A stretch of DNA of 31,828 nucleotides. Source: CAZBUB01 sp046546355 (lineage in GTDB: Bacteria > Desulfobacterota > Desulfovibrionia > Desulfovibrionales > Desulfothermaceae). Numbering within the stretch: position 1 is the stretch's first letter; every line of letters begins with the position of its first letter. Below the pieces are notes generated by a model. It searched no databases. It was not told the DNA's origin and worked only from the letters and a program-made list of their open reading frames with translations. The stretch is from contig JBKGXZ010000014.1 of NCBI GenBank assembly GCA_046546355.1, forward strand, positions 1 to 31,828, read 5' to 3'. Both the position numbers and the translations under genes were made by a program. This document shows, in pieces, positions 28,231 through 31,828 of the stretch.

Positions 28231-29135
28231 CCCTGCAAAGCCCGCCACCAGCTTAGCAGCACAATGCACACCGCAGACAGGCCCAGGGGCGCATCCCAGC
28301 CTGGCTTGGGCAGCCAGCCCCTGGCTGTTGCCTGGCCCAGGCCAAGTCCCAGGAGCACCCCCCACAAAAAGCCGAAGATATGGGCCCAGATATCTATTTC
28401 CGGATCAGCTCCCATGCCCAGCAGGGCCAAAAGCCCTAAGCCTGCAGCCAGAGGCAAAAGCTCCCGTCTGGGATCCCTGCTTTGGTCCTGCAGGCTGCGC
28501 AGCCCTGCCAAGAGACCAAGGGCCCCGAATACAGCCGTGGATCCGCCCAGGGAAATATGCGTGGAGTCCTGCCAGAGCACATTGGTCAGGTTGCCCAGAA
28601 CACCTGAGACCAGGACCAGGAGCCAACCCAGGCCTGAGCCCAGGCTCCTGCAGAGCTGGATAATGAACAGCCCGCCAATGCAGACATTGCCCAGGACATG
28701 CGCAAGATCCGCATGCAGGGTCAATGCAGTGACCGGCCTCCACCACTGGCCCCCCTCCACAGCCAGAACCTCCAGTCTGCCCAGCTCCTGCCAGGGTATC
28801 TCTGTATCCCAGATAAGCCCAGACTGCATCTGGGTCAGGCGATAGAAGGCCAGAACCAGGAGCAGGATCCAGATGCTGGGCTCTATCCTGCCCTGGAGCT
28901 CAGTTTCCAGGTCTGCAGCCTGCTCCTGGTTCTCCTGCTCATAAGCCAGGATCTCCTGCAGGGCCCTATCCTTGTCCCGGAAATCCACCAGCAGGGCCCA
29001 TTGCCCCTGCTCACCATGCTGCACCTGGTAAGGAATGCGCATGGCGCTCAGCACCAGAGCCCAGTCCCGGACCCTGTCCTGCTCCGCCTGCTCCAGGGCT
29101 AGACTGGACAGCGCCTGCTGGGTAATATCCTCCAT
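28221..29135 (-). CDS. Rhomboid family intramembrane serine protease
   Basis: A 304-residue protein with a soluble N-terminal domain of about 85 residues and then six or more transmembrane helices. The rhomboid hallmarks are H141/H146/N150 (HADLAHVLGN), the catalytic Ser199 in SLGGSTAVFGALG and the catalytic His252 in WAHIFGFLWG. The enzyme cleaves transmembrane substrates within the membrane; its targets are unknown. The N-terminal soluble domain resembles a regulatory domain found in many delta-proteobacterial rhomboids, but I cannot name it. The start has only a weak Shine-Dalgarno. It follows pal by 111 bases on the same strand. Confidence 0.9.
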   Translation of the reverse strand: MEDITQQALSSLALEQAEQDRVRDWALVLSAMRIPYQVQHGEQGQWALLVDFRDKDRALQEILAYEQENQEQAADLETELQGRIEPSIWILLLVLAFYRLTQMQSGLIWDTEIPWQELGRLEVLAVEGGQWWRPVTALTLHADLAHVLGNVCIGGLFIIQLCRSLGSGLGWLLVLVSGVLGNLTNVLWQDSTHISLGGSTAVFGALGLLAGLRSLQDQSRDPRRELLPLAAGLGLLALLGMGADPEIDIWAHIFGFLWGVLLGLGLGQATARGWLPKPGWDAPLGLSAVCIVLLSWWRALQGYL

Positions 29136-29246
29136 ATTCAGCCTTGCGCCAACCGCAGCTGAGCCTGGGCAGTGGACTGTACTCCTTTTCCTGGCAGCAA
29201 AACTCCGTCTGTTGCCGGGATCCTCAGTAAACTTTAGAGCTGCTGG

Positions 29247-29876
29247 CTACTTATAGACCTTGAATTCAGCCCTGCGGTTTTGGGCCCAGACTTCCTCGCT
29301 GGAGCCTTCCTCCAGGGGCTGCTCCTCCCCGTAGCTGATGATGCTCAAGCGGTCTGCATCCACGCCCAGAAGCACCAGGAACTCATACGCCGCCCTGGCC
29401 CGACGCTCCCCCAGGGCCAGGTTATACTCTGCAGTGCCCCGTTCGTCGCAGTGGCCCTCGATCACCATCTGCAGATCGCTTTTCTCCTGCAAGAGATCTG
29501 CCTTCTCCCGCAAGATCTCCCTGGCCTCGGAGCGCAGCTCGTAGGAGTCAAAGGCGTAATGGATCCTTTGCTGCAGTATCTGCCTGGCCTCCTGGTCCAG
29601 ATCAGCCTCCCTCCTTTCACTTTCCTCGCTTTCAGCCTCTGCCTTTCTCCTTTCCTCCTCCTGGATCCTGAACTCTTCCATGTCTTCTGGGTCTTTTAGC
29701 TCCTGGTCCAGATCTGTAACCGTCAGCTCCTCATCCTCCTCTTGGGCTGCTTCAGCCCTCCAGCCGGTTTCCTGCTCCACCTCAGTTGCAGCCTCTTTCT
29801 GGGCGCAGCCAGCCATGAGCCAGGCCCCCAGAAAAAAGATCCCCAAGATCAAGAACATCTTGCAGCCCTGCTTCAT
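29247..29876 (-). CDS. pal: Peptidoglycan-associated lipoprotein Pal
   Basis: A 209-residue lipoprotein with a signal peptide and lipobox LMAGC (lipidated Cys24). An unusually acidic, Glu-rich linker (about 27-90, rich in EE/RR and heptad-like) follows, and then the OmpA-like peptidoglycan-binding domain. That domain has IHYAFDSYELRSEAREIL, VIEGHCDERGTAEYNLALGE and RRARAAYEFL, which contact diaminopimelate. It anchors the outer membrane to the wall and works with TolB. The linker is longer than in E. coli Pal and may form a coiled coil. AGGAGG lies before the ATG. The gene starts 33 bases after tolB. Confidence 0.95.
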   Translation of the reverse strand: MKQGCKMFLILGIFFLGAWLMAGCAQKEAATEVEQETGWRAEAAQEEDEELTVTDLDQELKDPEDMEEFRIQEEERRKAEAESEESERREADLDQEARQILQQRIHYAFDSYELRSEAREILREKADLLQEKSDLQMVIEGHCDERGTAEYNLALGERRARAAYEFLVLLGVDADRLSIISYGEEQPLEEGSSEEVWAQNRRAEFKVYK

Positions 29877-29909
29877 TGCCTGCTCCTCCTCTTTGTTGGG
29901 TTTGCGCCT

Positions 29910-31277
29910 CTAGTTGGGATTGGGATTCCAGGCCGGAAACGTGGCCTGCCCTGGGCCTGTAGGTATCTCCTTGGGCTCGTCCCCGTGCCTGGTAGTTACA
30001 TACAACCTGTACTCCCCGGAGCGGTCCGAGGCAAAGGCCAGGAAGAAGCTGTCCGGGCCCCAGGCAGGATCCTCGTCATTGCCTTCTCCCTGGGTCAGCT
30101 GCTTTTCCTTGCCGTTTTCCAGGTCGTGCAGGATAAGCTTGTGGCCCTGCTCGGTCTGCCTGGAGTAGGCCACGAACCTGCCGTCCGGGCTGATACTGGG
30201 ATTGGTATTGTAGGAGCCCTCGTAGCTGAGTCTGCTGACCTTGTCCTTTTCCATATCCAGCATGAAGATGTGCGGATTGCCCAATCTGCTGGAGACAAAG
30301 ACCATCTTCTCCCCGGAGCTGTCAAAGTCAGGGGAGATATCTATAGCCCAGCTGTCTACCAGCTTGCTGTCCAATCTGCCCTCCTTATCCAGAACAAAGA
30401 TATCCGGATTGCCCTCTGGGTCCGCGCTGATCACCAGGTCTCCATCTGGATTGTATATTGGACTGATAATGGTGTTTGCAGGCAAGGGTATGCTCTCGCT
30501 CTGGCCTGAGTCTGCATGCCAGATAATCAGCTCGTGCCTTTCCTTGCCTAGCAGAGTGAAGGCCAGTTTGGAGCCGTCCCAGGACCAGTATGGGCTCAGG
30601 CAAACCTGACCGAAATCCGAAAGCTGGCGGGGATTGTCCCCTTGGGGGCTGCTGGTATAGACTTCCTTGCTGCCTTCAGCTTCACGCACAAATGCCAGCC
30701 TGGAGCGGAAGAAGGCAGAATTGCCTGTCAGCTCCTGCATGACTTCCGCGCTGAACCGGTTGCCAGCCTCTGGGACCTGGTCCTTACTGCTCAGCACATA
30801 GCCTCTTCCCACCATAAGCTCCCTGGCATAGACATCAAAGATCCTTAACTCCACCCGTATGGCATCCCCTTGCTCCTGTCTCCAGCCTATAGTCAGCAAC
30901 AGATCGGTCTGACTCATGCGCAGGGGCTGGAAGTCGATATCTTCACCCTGGACCCCCTGCATAAAAGGAGATTCCAGCAGGATCTCCTCCTGTTCCATCT
31001 GGCGCAGGAAGGGCAAGTACTCCAGATTCCTGCGCAGCTTGTCCTGCAGTTGCTGCACAAACTCGGGCTCCCCGGATTCTGCTTGCCCGCTTTCCAGGGG
31101 CATGGGAGCTGCCAGCAGCAGGTGCAGCCTGGGCTGGCCCGGCCCGTAGATATCAATTTGCAGGGACTCACTGGCCTGGACCTTTTCACCTGGGCCAGGC
31201 AGGGAACAAAGCACCACAGCAGCCAGCACTATCAAGAGCTTGCTATATATCCTCAAAGCTAATCCAAAGTTAGACAC
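29910..31277 (-). CDS. tolB: Tol-Pal system beta-propeller protein TolB
   Basis: A 455-residue periplasmic protein. The signal peptide covers about residues 1-35 (hydrophobic core ILVAL-type, then Q-A-S). The N-terminal TolB domain is followed by a six-bladed beta-propeller with repeated SPxWSxDGxxLAF-type blades: SPYWSWDGSKLAF, SPIYNPDGDLVIS, SPDFDSSGEKMVF, NPSISPDGRFVAY and DPAWGPDSFFLAF. I chose GTG at 31277, preceded by AAAGGGGGG, over a longer frame to 31418. The longer frame overlaps tolA and has no signal-peptide character. It lies 28 bases after tolA and 33 before pal. Confidence 0.93.
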   Translation of the reverse strand: MSNFGLALRIYSKLLIVLAAVVLCSLPGPGEKVQASESLQIDIYGPGQPRLHLLLAAPMPLESGQAESGEPEFVQQLQDKLRRNLEYLPFLRQMEQEEILLESPFMQGVQGEDIDFQPLRMSQTDLLLTIGWRQEQGDAIRVELRIFDVYARELMVGRGYVLSSKDQVPEAGNRFSAEVMQELTGNSAFFRSRLAFVREAEGSKEVYTSSPQGDNPRQLSDFGQVCLSPYWSWDGSKLAFTLLGKERHELIIWHADSGQSESIPLPANTIISPIYNPDGDLVISADPEGNPDIFVLDKEGRLDSKLVDSWAIDISPDFDSSGEKMVFVSSRLGNPHIFMLDMEKDKVSRLSYEGSYNTNPSISPDGRFVAYSRQTEQGHKLILHDLENGKEKQLTQGEGNDEDPAWGPDSFFLAFASDRSGEYRLYVTTRHGDEPKEIPTGPGQATFPAWNPNPN

Positions 31278-31305
31278 TATACCCCCCTTTGCGGGCTCCC
31301 GCTTT

Positions 31306-31828
31306 TCAGCCCTGCAGGTCCTGGGAATGAAAAGTGATCCTGATATTGCGCAGGTCCTGCCTAGGCGGCTTGGGCAGCTCCTCGGTATCCTCCACCGCGC
31401 GCAGCACAGAACTGTCAAAGTCGCTGCGGCCGGAACTGCTCAACAGATTGACGTTCAGGATCTTGCCCTGAGCATTGATCTCGATCTGCACCTCTGCAGC
31501 CAGCTCCTTCTCCGCACCCAGGCTGGGATAGCGCCAGTTGTCCTGGATCCGCCTTTGTATCTGCAAAGCGTAAATCTCCTCCAGCCTGGAGGAGCCGCTA
31601 CTGCCGGAAGAGCTGGAGTCCCTCTCCTGGGCCTTAGAGCGCAGGCCCGCCAGCTCCCGGTCCAGATACTCCGCATCTGTTTCCTGATCTTCCTGGGCCT
31701 GCTGCCTGATATCCCCCAAGGCCCGGTTCAAAAGCTCATCTTTGCTGGGCTGGGGCTGGGACTTCTTCTGGTCCTGGGGCTGGGACTTCTTCTGGTCCTG
31801 GGGCTTTTTTTCCTGCTTTTTAGGCTGC
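31306..31828 (-). CDS. tolA: TolA/TonB-type energy transducer, C-terminal part (cut by window edge)
   Basis: A partial gene that runs off the right end. The visible part starts in a Lys/Gln/Pro-rich linker (KKPQDQKKSQPQDQKK), continues through an acidic helical stretch and a Ser/Gly hinge (SSSSGSSGSS), and ends in a TolA/TonB C-terminal domain. That domain has YALQIQRRIQDNWRYPS, AAEVQIEINAQGKILNVNLLSSSG and FDSSVLRAVEDTEELPKPP. The protein spans the periplasm and couples inner-membrane TolQR to TolB-Pal. Its place just upstream of tolB supports TolA over TonB. The N-terminal membrane segment is outside the window. Confidence 0.9.
   Translation of the reverse strand, partial: QPKKQEKKPQDQKKSQPQDQKKSQPQPSKDELLNRALGDIRQQAQEDQETDAEYLDRELAGLRSKAQERDSSSSGSSGSSRLEEIYALQIQRRIQDNWRYPSLGAEKELAAEVQIEINAQGKILNVNLLSSSGRSDFDSSVLRAVEDTEELPKPPRQDLRNIRITFHSQDLQG
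31751..31804 (-). repeat. 24-base tandem repeat in tolA linker
   Basis: About 2.3 copies of a 24-base unit encoding PQDQKKSQ occur in the linker of tolA. Copies are identical where they overlap. The period is a multiple of three, so copy-number changes would lengthen or shorten the linker without a frameshift. Confidence 0.85.

Noticed and set aside
31278..31418. Longer N-terminus for TolB
   Set aside because: It would overlap the end of tolA and hide the signal peptide; the GTG at 31277 has a strong Shine-Dalgarno.

Overview
The window looks like a GC-rich bacterial chromosome segment from a sulfate-reducing deltaproteobacterium, probably in or near the Desulfovibrionales. Three things suggest this: the gene order rho-carD-pth-rplY-prs-tRNA-Gln-ispE, which I recall from Desulfovibrio; the use of LL-diaminopimelate aminotransferase for lysine synthesis; and a large set of selenium-dependent heterodisulfide-reductase-like (Hdr) and formate dehydrogenase genes. 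The genus is inference.

Left part (about 330-15020) is entirely on the minus strand and mostly housekeeping. In transcription order it holds a HAD phosphatase, hypC, a small unknown protein, a DegP/HtrA protease, ispE, tRNA-Gln(UUG), prs, rplY/ctc, pth, a CarD-type regulator, rho, a BepA-like M48 metalloprotease with TPRs, yajC-secD-secF, dapL and a small DUF2905 membrane protein. Positions 1-333 hold no credible gene but do contain a long imperfect inverted repeat. The 432-base gap between carD and rho probably includes the rho leader.

The central part (about 15200-26770, plus strand) is the most interesting region. It is one run of redox genes: an HdrC-HdrB fusion, a 1024-residue double HdrA, an MvhD, a second HdrA split into two genes, a second MvhD, an FrhB/FdhB-like iron-sulfur protein and a molybdopterin formate dehydrogenase FdhA. 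Conceptual translation stops early in five of these genes, at six in-frame TGA codons. All six fall where the protein family has a conserved Cys or Sec. Each is followed by a short hairpin whose loop begins 18-22 nt after the TGA, the geometry of a bacterial SECIS. I therefore read hdrA1, mvhD1, hdrA2, mvhD2 (two sites) and fdhA as selenoprotein genes. Together they would form a soluble formate dehydrogenase-Hdr complex. By analogy with methanogen Fdh-Hdr complexes it could couple formate, ferredoxin and a disulfide electron carrier through flavin-based electron bifurcation or confurcation. The layout HdrA-MvhD / HdrA-MvhD-FdhB-FdhA suggests a tandem duplication of an HdrA-MvhD module, with the two HdrA copies differing by a gene fusion or fission.

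The right part holds pyruvate kinase (plus strand), which overlaps tail-to-tail with a rhomboid protease. Beyond it, on the minus strand, lies the Tol-Pal group tolA (cut by the window edge), tolB and pal.
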